Below, in pieces: positions 11,442-21,639 of a DNA stretch of 64,000 bases (position 1 is its first letter; each line of letters starts with the position of its first letter). A model generated the notes under the pieces. It was given only the letters and a program-made list of their open reading frames with translations, was not told the DNA's origin and searched no databases. The DNA is from Chaetoderma sp. LZ-2023a (lineage: Eukaryota; Mollusca; Caudofoveata; Chaetodermatida; Chaetodermatidae): NCBI GenBank assembly GCA_034401795.1, contig CM067373.1, positions 41,237,781-41,301,780 of the forward strand, given 5' to 3'. Position numbers and translations under genes: made by a program.

Positions 11442-12132
11442 AGATGAAATCCGGAACTCGAGAGCATACTCGGCCAAGGACCGACCAGGTTGAACTGAAT
11501 GCAGCTACTATCCGCGAGACAGGCATTAAGCAAATTACGTCTGTCTCGGGAAGTTTCTCTCCCATAGCTGGCAGCAGCAACCCAACCCACCGCACCTGAA
11601 GCAATTTTGGATCTCCTGATTATTTGGGAGCATTTTTGGAACTTTCAATAATTTTGTTCTCGAATAAGAACTAACTCAGAACAACAAACTTGCGGTGAGG
11701 CCTTTCCCGGCCTATATATGTGATTCTATAGATGTAGAGGCAGCGATATTCTTTGGTGGATAACTCGCCGGATCTGCTGGCGACGCCAAAAAGTGGTTAT
11801 TCAACCTTCCCTAGCACTGATGCTGTGCAAGTTTATTTAAACTTTTTTGACTGCAGCAAGTAAACTTTGGCCGGTACATCTTTCAAGCTAACCGACATAC
11901 CCCGCACCATAAGCTTAGTTATGTATCTTAATCTGAGTTCGACAACCCCCGAACGTATTAATTTCAGTCACACGATAGCCCATCATTAAGAATGGCTACC
12001 GATTATTCAAGTAACTATACTTAACATCATAATTATGCCGTTAGTTACATTTGTGATAATTAAACTTTATTTATGTAAACAGTCCCTATGACTAAAAGGA
12101 ACCGTAATGGTCTTAGGACAGCTATTTATAAT

Positions 12133-12242
12133 AGTAGTATAGCCGGTAGTAGAAAAATACCACCTCCCTCAACTGGCCGCCATTCTACGATCCGCGGCCC
12201 CCACTGCCCTCTCAATCCCTGGGCATAGGAATTTGAGACATG
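12133..12242 (+). repeat. left terminal inverted repeat of the Polinton
   Basis: The first 40 bases match the reverse complement of the right end almost exactly. The rest, to GAATTTGAGACA, matches with scattered changes. Copies begin with AG, as is usual for Polintons. Confidence 0.9.
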
Positions 12243-12254
12243 TGATGTTCGTGG

Positions 12255-12774
12255 TCAAGATGGGAGTTGCTGACATGGAAATAAAACTCTCTGTTGGATC
12301 CCACTGTCCGGAAGAACCTCCTCAGGATACCGGCCAGTGGCCGGCCTCTCTCTATTCTGTGTATGCTCAGACAAACACGTAGTCTCTGCGAGAGTCGCAT
12401 CGGCATAATGGGACCACCCATAGGGGCTTCCATCTACCTTGACAACGCTCACGTGGGAGGAGGCTAAAGTGATTAGCATGTGAACCACGACAGACTCTGG
12501 GATGTTCACATGTTATGCAGAGAATCTGGTGCTGAGCAGGGGTCTCCAGCAGACAACCACGGCCTACCCTCTCCACCCCATAGAAGTGGCAGACAGACTC
12601 GATCTCTTTACGTGGGTGAAAGCGGTCGTAAATGTTTCTCCGCAAGGGGTCTCCCCAAGGATTGTACTGGGAATCATCCCGGAAGTGGGCCCACTTGGCA
12701 TCCAATATCATGGCAGTCTCAGCGCCCTGTGCCACTGCTGTAGACGCCGGCACGAGCAGTATGATGAGAATCAT
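12255..12774 (-). pseudogene. Polinton ORF, putative secreted or membrane-associated protein
   Basis: ATG 12774 opens a frame whose first 17 residues (MILIILLVPASTAVAQG) look like a cleavable signal peptide. The following part is rich in charged and aromatic residues with several cysteines. Near 12510 the likely frame changes to one running to 12255, with a hydrophobic stretch (VVVHMLITLASSHVSVVKV). A TTTAA/ATATA promoter motif lies immediately upstream on the minus strand at 12779-12795. The protein family was not recognised. It could be a virion envelope or entry-type protein given the signal peptide, but that is only a guess. Confidence 0.45.
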
Positions 12775-12795
12775 GGCTATATATGAAGAGTTAAA
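12775..12795 (-). promoter_or_regulatory. Polinton-type promoter motif
   Basis: On the minus strand TTTAA (12791-12795), then seven bases, then TATATAG, CC and the ATG at 12774. Confidence 0.55.
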
Positions 12796-12962
12796 TTGAA
12801 CAGAGTAAATCCCTCGAGAAATATCTGTGCCAGATCAAGCCCTGTTTCATCCGGATCGATAGTGATCTTCATCCCCTCAGGGGCAGGGGCTAGCTGCTTC
12901 ACTATTCCGCTGGCTAAGAAATGTAGCTCTAGGACTATATGAGTCGTTTGCGGGCTAGTGAG

Positions 12963-13753
12963 TCAGACTCGCTGGATTAGTTTAACAGCACCCTTGACTT
13001 TGGAGACATGTGATACCCCATCTACCCATAAGGTGCCCTCCTGGAGGTTAACAGCTTCTTCAGGTCCATCGAATGGACGACGCAGCAGGAGCTTTCCACC
13101 TGTACTCCCGATCCCGTGACCCACCCTCATCAGGGAGGGACCTTCACCTATGTAGGTGAAGAAGGCTGATCCCCGATTGTAGAGCTTTCGAACTGTCCCA
13201 TCCTTTTTCACAACAGTGGAGAGTGGAGTAACCTCTATAGCAATGAGTGCAGGAGGCCTATATAGGGGCAGCCATGTTTGCCAGTCACCCCCAGGTCCAG
13301 CGCGGTACCACACTTCATTCTTCTCAAATATGAACTGCAGGTTTTTTGCCATGGTCAATAGCAGGCCATCACGGGCCATCGGCGGGGCACCGCTCGAATA
13401 GGGTTTGATTAGATGAAAGCTGAGGTCACTATTTAGGGTGTTGATGTCTGCCACCTCTGTATCCGAGAGCTCAATCAACGGCTCGAGGACGTACTTCCTC
13501 TTCAGGAAATCATACCGAAACACGATCTTGTGGCCACCTATGTTGTGACACAGGCATGCCTTCATCACATCCTTGAGGTCTGTGAGCAGCTCCACCCATC
13601 ACCACCAATGGGGTGGAGGGAGAATGCCTTTGAGCTTGCTTCGTACTGTAAGGCGAATGACTTGCCATCGCTCTCTTCCACTTTGGCAGCATCAACTGCG
13701 TACACATCTGCGAGGTCAGCAAGACCAGTCGAGTGATCAAATATGGGTTCCAT
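12963..13753 (-). pseudogene. Polinton protein of unknown function, beta-rich
   Basis: ATG 13753 begins MEPIFDHSTGLADLADVYAV. Near 13600 the frame shifts to a 210-codon frame ending at 12963, giving about 263 residues in all. The C-terminal two thirds alternate hydrophobic and polar residues with many Gly and Pro (for example WLPLYRPPALIAIEVTPLS), suggesting a beta-sandwich. That, the size and the element context make a structural virion protein possible, but no family was recognised. It is transcribed divergently from the gene at 13792, with only 38 bp between the two start codons. Confidence 0.5.
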
Positions 13754-13791
13754 AGCATGCTATAGGAGGGGTTTAAACGAGACATATAACC
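13754..13791. promoter_or_regulatory. bidirectional Polinton promoter
   Basis: The palindrome GTTTAAAC (13771-13778) is shared by two divergent genes. Plus strand: TTTAAA, then ATATAA at 13784-13789, then ATG 13792. Minus strand: TTTAAA, then CCTATAG at 13760-13766, then ATG 13753. The whole intergenic gap is 38 bp. Confidence 0.6.
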
Positions 13792-14175
13792 ATGCTGATT
13801 GTCCGAGTTCTGCTCTCCGGTGGTGAGAACGTAATCTCGGCCTCTCTAGAGGGGAGACGGGTGGTACAGTACCGTGTAGAATGGGTCCTCTTCGACGTGC
13901 CCCAGCGGGGCACAACATACATACACGCCGATGTGCTACATCAACCTCCGGGCAGTGCACACAGCAGCTCACTGGTAGAAGTCGGCCAGGACGTGATAGA
14001 GTATCTCCCAGGTGCCAACAGCAACCTATGGAAAGCTATCAGTCCTAGCCTGTTCACACCTGTAAATCACCTGTTTGACAGCCCCTCCATTAACATATAT
14101 GCCAGCACGGATGGGATATCAGACGCTCATTTAGAGCTTACACTCTTATTACTCCTTGACCTGATGACAACATGA
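13792..14175 (+). CDS. Polinton small protein, unknown function
   Basis: The intact 127-codon frame starts at ATG 13792, directly downstream of the motif at 13771-13789. The sequence is beta-like in its first half (MLIVRVLLSGGENVIS). It ends in a hydrophobic Leu-rich tail after HLFDSPSINIYASTDGISD. The TGA overlaps the ATG of the next gene (ATGA at 14172-14175). No cysteine cluster or catalytic motif was seen and the family was not recognised. Its position inside the Polinton suggests a virion or accessory role. Confidence 0.6.
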   Translation: MLIVRVLLSGGENVISASLEGRRVVQYRVEWVLFDVPQRGTTYIHADVLHQPPGSAHSSSLVEVGQDVIEYLPGANSNLWKAISPSLFTPVNHLFDSPSINIYASTDGISDAHLELTLLLLLDLMTT

Positions 14176-14765
14176 TATCATATCAGGAATATCTGACCTT
14201 TTCCGAGATGATGAAAGAGGGTTGCCCCTTCATGACCCCTGCACAAAACGAACAGCTGCTCGCATAGCAACAAGAAGGAGAGCGACTACAGTGGGAGAGC
14301 TGGTATCAACAGAACGCGAGCATTGCAAGGAGGCGAAAGAACAGTGAATCTTCCAAATACTGGCAGGACCTCCTGAAGAAGAGTAAGCTGGACACAGGAG
14401 TCTTGACAGACGGCGATGAGCCAGATGTCTTCACATACGACGATGAGCCAGATGTCTTCACAGACGAGGATGAGCCAGGTGTCTTCTCAGACGGGGATGA
14501 GCCAGAGGTCATACAGTGGGAAGAGGAGATGGCGCAGAAGTGTAAGACCAAGAAAGCCCTCCAGCGGCAGACCTACTATCTTGGTGATAAGGTGAAGTTC
14601 CAGATGTTATGTCTCAGAAAGCTACTGGCACCTGACATAGTGCTGGATGACCACTGTCTAAGAGACGTCTTCCTCAACACCCGCAAGCTGGTATGGTTCG
14701 CCGGGCTCTCCAAAATGAACCCTTCTATGACTCATGAGCAGATTCTGCAGGTGATGCCGGTTTAA
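14172..14765 (+). pseudogene. Polinton acidic-repeat protein
   Basis: ATG 14172 overlaps the preceding stop. The frame is open to TAA 14763 except for one TAG near 14266. Four tandem acidic units of 8-10 residues, built around DEP(D/G/E)VF, fall at about 14409-14513. The N-terminus is helical and charged. After the repeats a basic helix (KCKTKKALQRQTYYLG) and a Leu-rich segment follow. The repeats suggest a flexible interaction region. The function is unknown. The 3' end leads straight into the motif that precedes the next gene. Confidence 0.5.
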
Positions 14766-14780
14766 GCCTCCAGATATACT
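14761..14780 (+). promoter_or_regulatory. Polinton-type promoter motif
   Basis: TTTAAG at 14761-14766 is followed after 7 bases by ATATA at 14774-14778 and ATG at 14781. The first T is shared with the stop region of the upstream gene. Confidence 0.55.
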
Positions 14781-15405
14781 ATGGCAAAAAAAGGGTGGCA
14801 GATGCAACCAGAACTATACCCCTCCCTGACTGCTGATGAGGGTGGTACCATCCATGGCTGGCGACTCCAGCAGATAGATACCATCAGGCAGAATCTCGTC
14901 CATGAGGCAGAAAAGTACAGCAGAACGTGCAGGTGATATAAGACAGCATACAAAGTCCTCGCACGTACAACCACTGCTGCAGGTGTGATTGGAGCCAGTG
15001 CTGGTGTGGCAGCTGTGGCCACTCACTACAGGGGTGGGTGCCCTCGTCGCCATCCTGCTGGGTGGTTTGACACTAGGCGCCGCTGTCTTGGCCACAGGCT
15101 TGGGGGTGGGGCAGCGGCAGATCACAAGGAGGCTGGAGAAGCATGCTAAATACGTGACACTGGCACAGAGTATGCTATGGACTATCGACGAGTCTGTCAG
15201 CAAAGCTCTCGAGGATGGCCAGGTCACCGATGAAGAGTACCACCATATATTGAAGGTCCAAGCCCTGTACTGCATGGAGAAACCTAAGGTGCGACAGCAA
15301 TACCTCAAAGGCTCTAGCGGGTGGGTTGACATGGAGGAGCTAAAAAACGAGATGTTATGGCGAGGTCACCCCGCCGGTCTATGGAGTCGAGACAACTACA
15401 ACTAG
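14781..15405 (+). pseudogene. Polinton two-transmembrane protein
   Basis: The frame begins MAKKGWQMQPELYPSL and continues through a charged helix to a TGA near 14935, in a spot where arginine would fit. After a frameshift near 15025 it runs to 15405. The centre has two adjacent hydrophobic segments (AGVIGASAGVAAVATHY and GVGALVAILLGGLTLGAAVLATG), followed by a long amphipathic helical part (ITRRLEKHAKYVTLAQSML) and a helical tail. The layout of charged helix, hairpin of two membrane segments and helix suits a small membrane protein. No family was assigned. Confidence 0.5.
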
Positions 15406-15425
15406 TGTGCTGCCTGTATGGTAGC

Positions 15426-15444
15426 TTTAAAAACACCAGCATAG
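15426..15444 (+). promoter_or_regulatory. Polinton-type promoter motif
   Basis: TTTAAA (15426-15431), then ATAG (15441-15444) directly abutting ATG 15445. This is a weaker TATA block than in other copies. Confidence 0.45.
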
Positions 15445-16695
15445 ATGGCCTTCCCACTGAACCTCATGACAGTCATCTGGAGCCAACCGCCCCTCCTGGG
15501 TACACCCTTGACTGGCCTGAGAGGTCTACTGGATGATATACCAGAGCTAACACCATTCTCCATCACAGTGGATGGACGGTCCCGAACCAGCATCTCCATC
15601 AACCCACGACCGCTGACCAACCGCCCGATCACCACCAAGGATGCGAAGCAAGCTCATACTTGGATGGCTGCTCCTGGCCTCTCATACTGGAATCAGCAGC
15701 TGAACTTTGCCATGTGGTAAACGTGGTAGGATGTGGAGTAAGTTCCACCCTGCTTCACTCCTATTCTGGTACTCCTGAAGCTGTGCTCATCGCCAGCTGT
15801 CTCAGATTCCATGTGTACTTCACGGTGCAACGAATCCTCCATGAGCTGGGTGCAAGCCTCCCTGATACAAACGACTTCGACCCACAGCTCAACAGTCATA
15901 GCGTCTCAGTAGCCAGCAGACTACAGAGAGAGTTCAGCGCTCACCCAGACTATTGGTGGCATGGTGGTGACAACAGCGGCCTAGGGGTTATGTACGGTGA
16001 CCCAAGACGTGACTACTCAGGATTCCCCCATCGAACACCCCGATGAGTAGGCCGCAGGAAGACAGCGACATTCTCGTTCGATCCAGACTCTGACCCTGGA
16101 GCACTGGTGCAAAATATGCACATCACTGGCTTGCAGCAGGACAATCCAGATGTGATGAAGTACTATGTCCCACACATCACCTCAGGCCTCACACCAGCAG
16201 GGATCATTCGGATCAACAGATCAAGCTGCGCCATTCCATAGATGGTGTCAGCGGAGCAGAGGTCCAGGCCATGTTCATCAGTCTCGTTGAGGATATGATT
16301 ATCGTGGCAGACCCCAGTAGTCTTATTGCTAAGTTCTAGCAGGGGTTGCAGAAGGCCCGTCCCAAAATTGACTTTGCTATTTCACCACACCTCCGAGCAA
16401 CATGATCATGAACATTGAGGACCTCCATGTCAGGGGCTATAACAACAGGATAGCCAACGGGGGTTCCCCCGGTGTCCAGTTCGGCTTCAACACTGCTATC
16501 AATGCACCTACGCGTATTACTGGCCATGCAGTCGTTCCGACCCTGACATTGCAGCCAGTCGACACGACGCTTCCCATGGCAGCTCCGACCCCGACACTGC
16601 AGCCAGTCGACACGACACCACTTTCCATGGTAGCTCTACGAGTGTTGTCAGGCCTAGCTATCATGGCGCTCGGGATCAGCCTACTCCGCCGCTAG
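15445..16695 (+). pseudogene. largest non-enzymatic Polinton protein; candidate structural protein with C-terminal anchor
   Basis: The first piece (15445-15720) starts MAFPLNLMTVIWSQPP and contains LRGLLDDIPELT. A frameshift near 15715 leads to a piece ending near 16046, and after further breaks coding-like sequence continues to 16404, where ATGA leads into the piece 16402-16695. That last piece has two 16-18-residue repeats built on TLQPVDTT and a C-terminal transmembrane helix (LSGLAIMALGISLLRR). Joined by position this would be about 415 residues, larger than any other non-enzymatic gene here, so a major virion component is plausible. No jelly-roll signature can be proven by eye. The last piece may instead be a separate gene. 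Confidence 0.5.
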
Positions 16696-17025
16696 CAAAT
16701 CAGCTATAAGACTATCCTGACTCTCTACAGTAGCAGTGGGGACGACGGTGAGACACTGAACCAGCTTGGCCTGCCCTACAGCCCCTATACACGCTGCCAA
16801 CATGCATATGCAAGGGCTGGATGATTCCACAGCGCATCCTTTTTCCAGCTTGTAGTATCGCAGAGCCTTGTGCAGCTCTGAGTCAGGTGAGGCCACGGAG
16901 GTCTGCAACTGCTGGAACATATCTGACAGATACTCTCGATCCTTTGAGAAACCTTTAGCTCGCAGGAGCTGCTCGACGATACTCCCGCCCATGATAAGGT
17001 ATTCGAGGAAGCAGATCTGCCCCAT
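16681..17025 (-). CDS. Polinton small hydrophobic-ended protein
   Basis: The minus-strand frame, from ATG 17025 (a GTG at 17049 would extend it in frame), starts MGQICFLEYLIMGGS. It is helical and charged in the middle (KDREYLSDMFQQLQ) and has a Cys- and Ala-rich hydrophobic stretch (SPCICMLAACIGAVGQAKLV) near the C-terminus. It overlaps the 3' end of the preceding plus-strand gene by 15 bp, tail to tail. No TTTAA/TATA motif is obvious upstream. The family was not recognised. Confidence 0.4.
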   Translation of the reverse strand: MGQICFLEYLIMGGSIVEQLLRAKGFSKDREYLSDMFQQLQTSVASPDSELHKALRYYKLEKGCAVESSSPCICMLAACIGAVGQAKLVQCLTVVPTATVESQDSLIADLLAAE

Positions 17026-17190
17026 ACCAAATCCTAGATAGAGCTTCACAGCTAAGATGTCTCAATAGAGAGATGAATATTCCTGAGTACCAACCCAGCC
17101 ACCTGGCAGATGCAGACTGGTAAGATCTTATTAGATCTCTCGACAGGGGACGCAGACATTTAACAGCGTTGCATACTCAGTGCTTAAACA

Positions 17191-17544
17191 ATGACGTCAA
17201 TGGTACAGATCGTGAAGCAACTGCCCGAGAGCCAGGTGAGTCTTCAGAAGGTGGAGAACCTGCTGCCAACCAAGACACAGGAGTTACTGACCAAAGCAAA
17301 ACCTCTGGCAGTCCATGTCGCCAGTAACGTGGCAGCGAATGTGGCCGTGGTGAAGATGGCAGGTGGAAATGAGGTTCTTCCTGCCGCCACTGCGGCTGTC
17401 CTCGCTACAGTGGTGTGTGGGGTGGCTGGGCACTGTCTCGGAATAACTCACCCCATCCCAAAGATCGCCCTCAGTGGTGCATCCTACACTGTTGCTGCCA
17501 AGATCATGGGTGAACGTGTTACATTAATGGAGGCCGCAGTCTAG
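17191..17544 (+). CDS. Polinton small membrane protein
   Basis: The intact 117-codon frame starts at ATG 17191. Residues 1-40 are polar and helical (QLPESQVSLQKVENLL). The rest contains Ala/Val-rich hydrophobic stretches around residues 42-56 and 62-85 (AATAAVLATVVCGVAGHCLG), then PIPKIALSGASYTVAAK. A weak TTTAA lies at 17159. The small size and membrane character resemble minor membrane proteins of tailless dsDNA viruses, but no homology is claimed. Confidence 0.5.
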   Translation: MTSMVQIVKQLPESQVSLQKVENLLPTKTQELLTKAKPLAVHVASNVAANVAVVKMAGGNEVLPAATAAVLATVVCGVAGHCLGITHPIPKIALSGASYTVAAKIMGERVTLMEAAV

Positions 17545-17610
17545 GTCTAGCAACGAGTGCAATGGCTGAGATCATCGTCGCCTACGTTTTAACCCTCTGA
17601 ATAGGGAGAG

Positions 17611-17835
17611 ATGGATCACGAGACCCCTGCAGCATATGAGGCATGGCGTGCTGGAGGACGGTGTGTAGCTCATAGTCGAGCACGTGGACTGAGGATCACC
17701 AATGTCCAGGAATGGTGGACTGCCCACAAGGCGTGCCCCTGCAGAGAGGGCCAGTACCCTGAGCACTGGTACCTATTCCCTTGGCCAACTGCGTGGTCCT
17801 CCTATGCCCAACTATTTCACTGGGGGTATGACTAG
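17611..17835 (+). CDS. Polinton small protein, Trp- and Cys-containing
   Basis: The 74-codon frame follows TTTTAA (17587-17592) and ATAG (17601-17604), the local promoter pattern. The sequence has several aromatic residues (VQEWWTAHKACPCREG, then EHWYLFPWPTAW). It ends immediately before the motif of the next gene. The function is unknown. The short length lowers confidence, but the upstream motif supports it. Confidence 0.4.
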   Translation: MDHETPAAYEAWRAGGRCVAHSRARGLRITNVQEWWTAHKACPCREGQYPEHWYLFPWPTAWSSYAQLFHWGYD

Positions 17836-17839
17836 TGGA

Positions 17840-17861
17840 TTTAAGCCATGTATATAGCACT
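17840..17861 (+). promoter_or_regulatory. Polinton-type promoter motif
   Basis: TTTAAG (17840-17845), five bases, TATATAG (17851-17857), then ATG 17862. This is one of the best matches to the consensus. Confidence 0.6.
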
Positions 17862-18368
17862 ATGACTCTGTCACTCACATACCTAGAAAGCAAAGGGCTA
17901 GGCGATCTTGCTCACTTAGGCGAGGCACGCCTCGGTTCAGAGGACACTGTTGCCCCTATCTCCTTCCTTCACTTCGATGAGAAGGGAGACCCATGGGAGA
18001 TCCGAGGTACCATCCCAGCCCGAGATCTCATCGGGAACACTGATACGGTAGGACAATCGGCCATTAACAAGGCCAAGACTGTATACAAAGGGATGGGCAT
18101 CAAAGACAGGGCAACGATGCGAGGTATGCTCGGAGTTGATGAGGCTGGTGCCATCAAGGTTATGGCTGAGTCCTATGCACAAGACCTGGTTAAGGATCTA
18201 CTGAAACCACGGAGCTCATTTCAACAGGAAGGAGAGAATCTCAGGGTGGGCACCATCGGCCTGAGAAATATCACTGTCGATGGCAAAAAAGGTGCTACTG
18301 CCAGCCTCCAGCTACCAGAGGTGAAGAAGTCAGGGTTCTTTGGTTTGCTGTTTAAGACCACAGGGTAG
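17862..18368 (+). CDS. Polinton conserved-looking protein, unknown function
   Basis: The intact frame of 168 residues starts at ATG 17862; a longer form from GTG 17835 is less likely because it would place the start upstream of the TATA block. The sequence is soluble and mixed alpha/beta, with LHFDEKGDPWEIRGTIPARDL, a basic helix (INKAKTVYKGMGIKDRATM) and a C-terminal KKSGFFGLLFKTTG. No catalytic motif was recognised. It is followed after 2 bp by the next gene and then by the ATPase, so the three may be expressed as one unit. Confidence 0.6.
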   Translation: MTLSLTYLESKGLGDLAHLGEARLGSEDTVAPISFLHFDEKGDPWEIRGTIPARDLIGNTDTVGQSAINKAKTVYKGMGIKDRATMRGMLGVDEAGAIKVMAESYAQDLVKDLLKPRSSFQQEGENLRVGTIGLRNITVDGKKGATASLQLPEVKKSGFFGLLFKTTG

Positions 18369-18370
18369 TC

Positions 18371-18649
18371 ATGGCTTCCCGTGCATGTATCATACAGATA
18401 CTGGATATGCTAACCACTGTGGGTGCTGACACAGGCCCTCTACGCTATCTTCTCAGTTGCTGCCGGGATTTCATGCTTGACACCTCCATCGCATCCTTCG
18501 TATCCGCCGGAGGTTCAGGATTCCCCGCTCTGCAGACGAAAGAGCTGGTGCAGGAAGTACTGCCGTTTAGTCTCCCAGATATAGACGAGGCTACCGCCGA
18601 CCAAGTGCTAACCATCCTCCGCACACATGTCTGTACCATTCGACAGTAG
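18371..18649 (+). CDS. Polinton small protein upstream of the ATPase
   Basis: The 92-codon intact frame starts at ATG 18371, two bases after the previous stop, with no promoter motif of its own. It overlaps the ATPase start by 23 bp. The sequence is helical and leucine-rich (ILDMLTTVGADTGPLRYLL, then ATADQVLTILRTHVC). Tight packing suggests co-expression with its neighbours. The family was not recognised. Confidence 0.5.
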   Translation: MASRACIIQILDMLTTVGADTGPLRYLLSCCRDFMLDTSIASFVSAGGSGFPALQTKELVQEVLPFSLPDIDEATADQVLTILRTHVCTIRQ

Positions 18650-19286
18650 GCCGGCCAATGCTGGCCAGGTGGAGCTGATCATTGACCCGTCAGGACATGG
18701 GAAAAACATCTTGCTGTGGGCTCTCCTGGCCGAACATCTACACTCTCAATACATCCTTCTGGTGTCTGACTCCGCCGCTGAGGTGGTTGACCATAATGAT
18801 CAATGGTACAATGGACCAATCACCAAGATGCAGAACCTGCAAGCACTGATGGAGAAGCTGCTGGCAGCCTGACTGACAGAACCACTTGTTCCAGTTATCG
18901 ATGACCCTGCAATGGACCAGAAGACAGTCACCTACCTCAGCAACATCACCAGGTGCATCCGGCACACACAGATAACTGTCTTCATCCTCTTTCAGAAGTA
19001 CACACGCGAGAGCTCACCAGACATCCGCCACAATGCCTGGTTGCTATACTTCAGCTCCAAGTGTGGACGTGCCCTACTCGAGACCATATAAGACAGCCTA
19101 ACCCTCAAGGAGACCAAGGGGGACTTTATCGCCGGTGTACAGAGGGCAGCTGAGCTGTACCGCTTCATCTTCAGCAACAAGGAGACAGGCGAGCTGTCAC
19201 ACTTCAAGCCATCTCTGGAAAAGGCACAGACCTTCACCTATAAGCTACCAGCCAGAAAACTAACCAGCTCTACGCCTCATCGCTGA
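18627..19286 (+). pseudogene. Polinton FtsK/HerA-like genome-packaging ATPase
   Basis: One frame runs from ATG 18627 to TGA 19284, interrupted by a TGA at 18870 and a TAA near 19089. A Walker A-like loop reads DPSGHGKN (the final Ser/Thr of GxxGxGKS is Asn here), followed by a helix and a strand QYILLVSD. Shortly after the first stop, VPVIDDPAM fits a Walker B strand ending in two acidic residues. Then comes an FILFQK strand with Gln at the sensor position. About 219 residues is the normal size for these Polinton/PLV packaging ATPases, which would drive DNA into the capsid. The stops make this copy non-functional. Confidence 0.75.
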
Positions 19287-20173
19287 CAGAATGTCGCAGC
19301 TGCCGCAACTTTTTTAAAGGCTGCGTGGTCTCTGCTACTTCGTCCACGGTCTCTGCAACTTTGTCAGATGCTAGAGGAACTTCGTCAGAAGCTTGAGGAA
19401 CTTCGTCAGAAGCATGAGGAACTTCGTCAGAAGCCTGTCGCTTAAACTATATCCACTGAGGGTCAGATGGTAGGACTCTCTTCTTCTGGAACTCCTCACG
19501 GAAGATCCACTTTGTCCATGCGTGATGAGCATCTGACTTGCGAGCGGATTTGATGAGGTAGTCCTGGTAGTTAACTGGGAATTTCAGAAATGCTGCCAGA
19601 TTACTGGTCAATCTCCTGCGCCATTCTTCATTGAAGATGTGCTCAACAGCTTCCTTGTGGCCAATGGTGAACCCCTCCTAAGTACCTTCTGCATGACCGG
19701 TGTCATGACTCCGCTGCAGCAGCACTGACCTCCTCCCTGAAGTAGTTATTTGCTCCAGACTGGAGGCTATCCAGCATCTCCCGCTCTTCCTGGCTATGGA
19801 GGCTAAATACGGCAGCCCACTTCCCGACCATTAGTAGATCTTTGGGGTCGACCCTCGCCTTTTGGAGAGCTAGAATAACAGGACTGTTAGTTTGGGCGAC
19901 ATGCAGGTCGAGTGTCCTGCCCTGGGTGCTGTCAAACTTCCGGTAGCGTATCCGAGTCAGGAGTTCTTTTGTACTATGAGCTGGCACTCCTTCCTTTATG
20001 GCGGCCAGTATCTCCGCATCAGACGGAGTTGTGACCTTGGCTCGCTCGTGGATAATGTTGATGTCACGAAGCAGTCCTCGGACCCTGTCACAGTGGGACA
20101 GTGCACGCCGTGGCTGTCGTGCCGACTTGTCCTGCTGTCTATAGACAATCTGCTGGAGAACTTTACCAAACAT
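19270..20173 (-). pseudogene. Polinton protein with C-terminal ASDEVP repeats
   Basis: ATG 20173 starts a 156-codon frame (MFGKVLQQIVYRQQDKSARQ) ending at 19703. After a frame change coding-like sequence resumes near 19677 (GFTIGHKEAVEHIFNEEW) to a TAG at 19447. Beyond that stop the same frame continues with three 7-residue units (ASDEVP plus one residue) and related DKVAETVDEVAETT, ending at 19270. The 3' end overlaps the ATPase 3' end, tail to tail. A promoter motif lies upstream. The body is mainly helical and charged. No family was recognised. Confidence 0.5.
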
Positions 20174-20211
20174 GGCAGCCGTTTAACCCCTCTATATACC
20201 CAGACCTTAAA
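20174..20211 (-). promoter_or_regulatory. Polinton-type promoter motif
   Basis: On the minus strand TTTAAG (20206-20211), seven bases, TATATAG (20192-20198), then ATG 20173. A second TTAAAC lies between. Confidence 0.55.
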
Positions 20212-20302
20212 CATGCTGCAGTATGTGCAACATCCAGCTGGGGCCATTGAACCCGCGACATCGCACCACACTGATCCTCGGAAGGACTGCTTGACAGTCA
20301 TT

Positions 20303-21290
20303 TGACCCAGTATACATGATGAGAATCCATTGTCCGCTGCTTGGAAGTACATAGACTTTGCAATCTCGGCACAGATCCACGAGATCAAGAGCATGACACT
20401 CGAGTTCAAGCTTCAGAGCACAATAGAACAGATGGTAGAGCTCCCGCAGGTTCTGAACAGGTGGGAGATCATGCAGAGCAACAGCACCGTGGACACCACC
20501 TATGTAAACAATGAGTACCGAGGCCTAGGTCCGCTGGCTCGTGGACCAACCTTCTATGCGAAGGGAAAGGGGGTACTACGTTGAGGGGTGCAATGAGAGG
20601 TTCACGGAATTAGAACTACGGGTAGGTGTCGAGAAGCATGTGGCAGTTCCACTCTTATCCCTCCTCGAGAACACACACGTGAATCCAGCTGCCATGCAGG
20701 ATAGGCTGTTCCTCCAGGTGTACACTGAGCAGCTCGCAGATGCGACGATGAATGGTCCAAGACTCCATGTCTGACATGACGAGAATGACCAGGAACTGAA
20801 GCAAACAGGTTCCAAACAGCGGATCGTGCATGTGGAACAAGAACACCAGCAGGTCCAAGCCACAGCTAACCAACGGGTAGAGCTGACATTGTATCATGGT
20901 GCATCAGCCTGTGTCGCTGTTGCAGTCCTGGTTCAGAAGGGAGGAGCCATCCAGCAGGTGGATAAGCTAGACGACTTCAAGCTTGTGGTTGCTGGGACCA
21001 ATGTTCTTGGTGAGATACGCGTGCTGGCTAACTGCCAACTCTACAGACAGAAAACTAAGTCATATGCACTTCTGCAACTAAAATGTGGAAGTGATGACCT
21101 CGAGTCGGCAATCAAGGGCGGGCACCACCTCGGGGGCAGGAACATCCCACCTAATCAGGGCAACCGGCTCAGCTTCAACATCAGAAACCTCATAGCTGGG
21201 ACTCGCTCATTAGGTGTGACAGTACTTTACTTTGGCTATGCTAAGGTATGCGCGTCGAACACATCAGGTATTCAGCTTGAGCGTGCATAG
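20303..21290 (+). pseudogene. Polinton candidate capsid-type protein
   Basis: Coding-like sequence begins near 20303 without a clear ATG in frame, runs to 20584, shifts frame near 20570, meets a TGA near 20772 and continues to 21290; in all about 325 residues. It has a regular run of short hydrophobic strands (VAVPLLSLLENTHVNP, then RVELTLYHGASACVAVAVLV, and SLGVTVLYFGYAKV at the end) with Gly/Asn loops, as in jelly-roll folds. Together with its position two genes after the ATPase, this makes a capsid protein, perhaps the minor (penton-like) one, a reasonable hypothesis. No specific motif proves it. Confidence 0.4.
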
Positions 21291-21639
21291 AGCACGACTC
21301 CTGTCATCACTGCTGCAGCTGCCACCACTACTATAAGCTCTGCTGTCTTCTGACCTGTCAATGCTTCATAGTCGAGCGTTGGCTCAGATATCTTTACAGC
21401 CTCGTTGTACTCATCGAGACTCTCATCTGCCTGTTTGAGGCTCTGGTTGGCCTGAGCTCTGAGTTGGCGTCGGCGTGCGTCCCTCTGGCGCATATGCTCG
21501 ATGGCTTTGCTGTACTCAAATTTCTCCTTAGATAGCTTCGCCATCGCCTGGTTATGACGCTCATGCTCGACCTCTGCCGCCTTCTTGTCCCCAGTTCGCT
21601 AAGGCAAACACACCCCACATTCAAGATTGCGGATGCCAT
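21272..21639 (-). pseudogene. Polinton coiled-coil protein with C-terminal membrane anchor
   Basis: ATG 21639 follows CTATAG and TTTAAA on the minus strand. A frame change near 21600 leads into a 90-codon frame that is a long charged helix (AIEHMRQRDARRRQLRAQA, coiled-coil-like) ending in a transmembrane segment (AELIVVVAAAAVMTGVVLYA) and ARSS. It overlaps the 3' end of the capsid candidate by 19 bp and is divergent from the gene at 21690. The function is unknown. Tail-anchored helical proteins of this size could bridge capsid and membrane, but that is speculation. Confidence 0.5.

Noticed and set aside
17611..17835. Small Cys/His-containing Polinton ORF as the adenovirus-type maturation protease
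   Set aside because: It is far too short and lacks an ordered His-Asp/Glu-Gln-Cys set.
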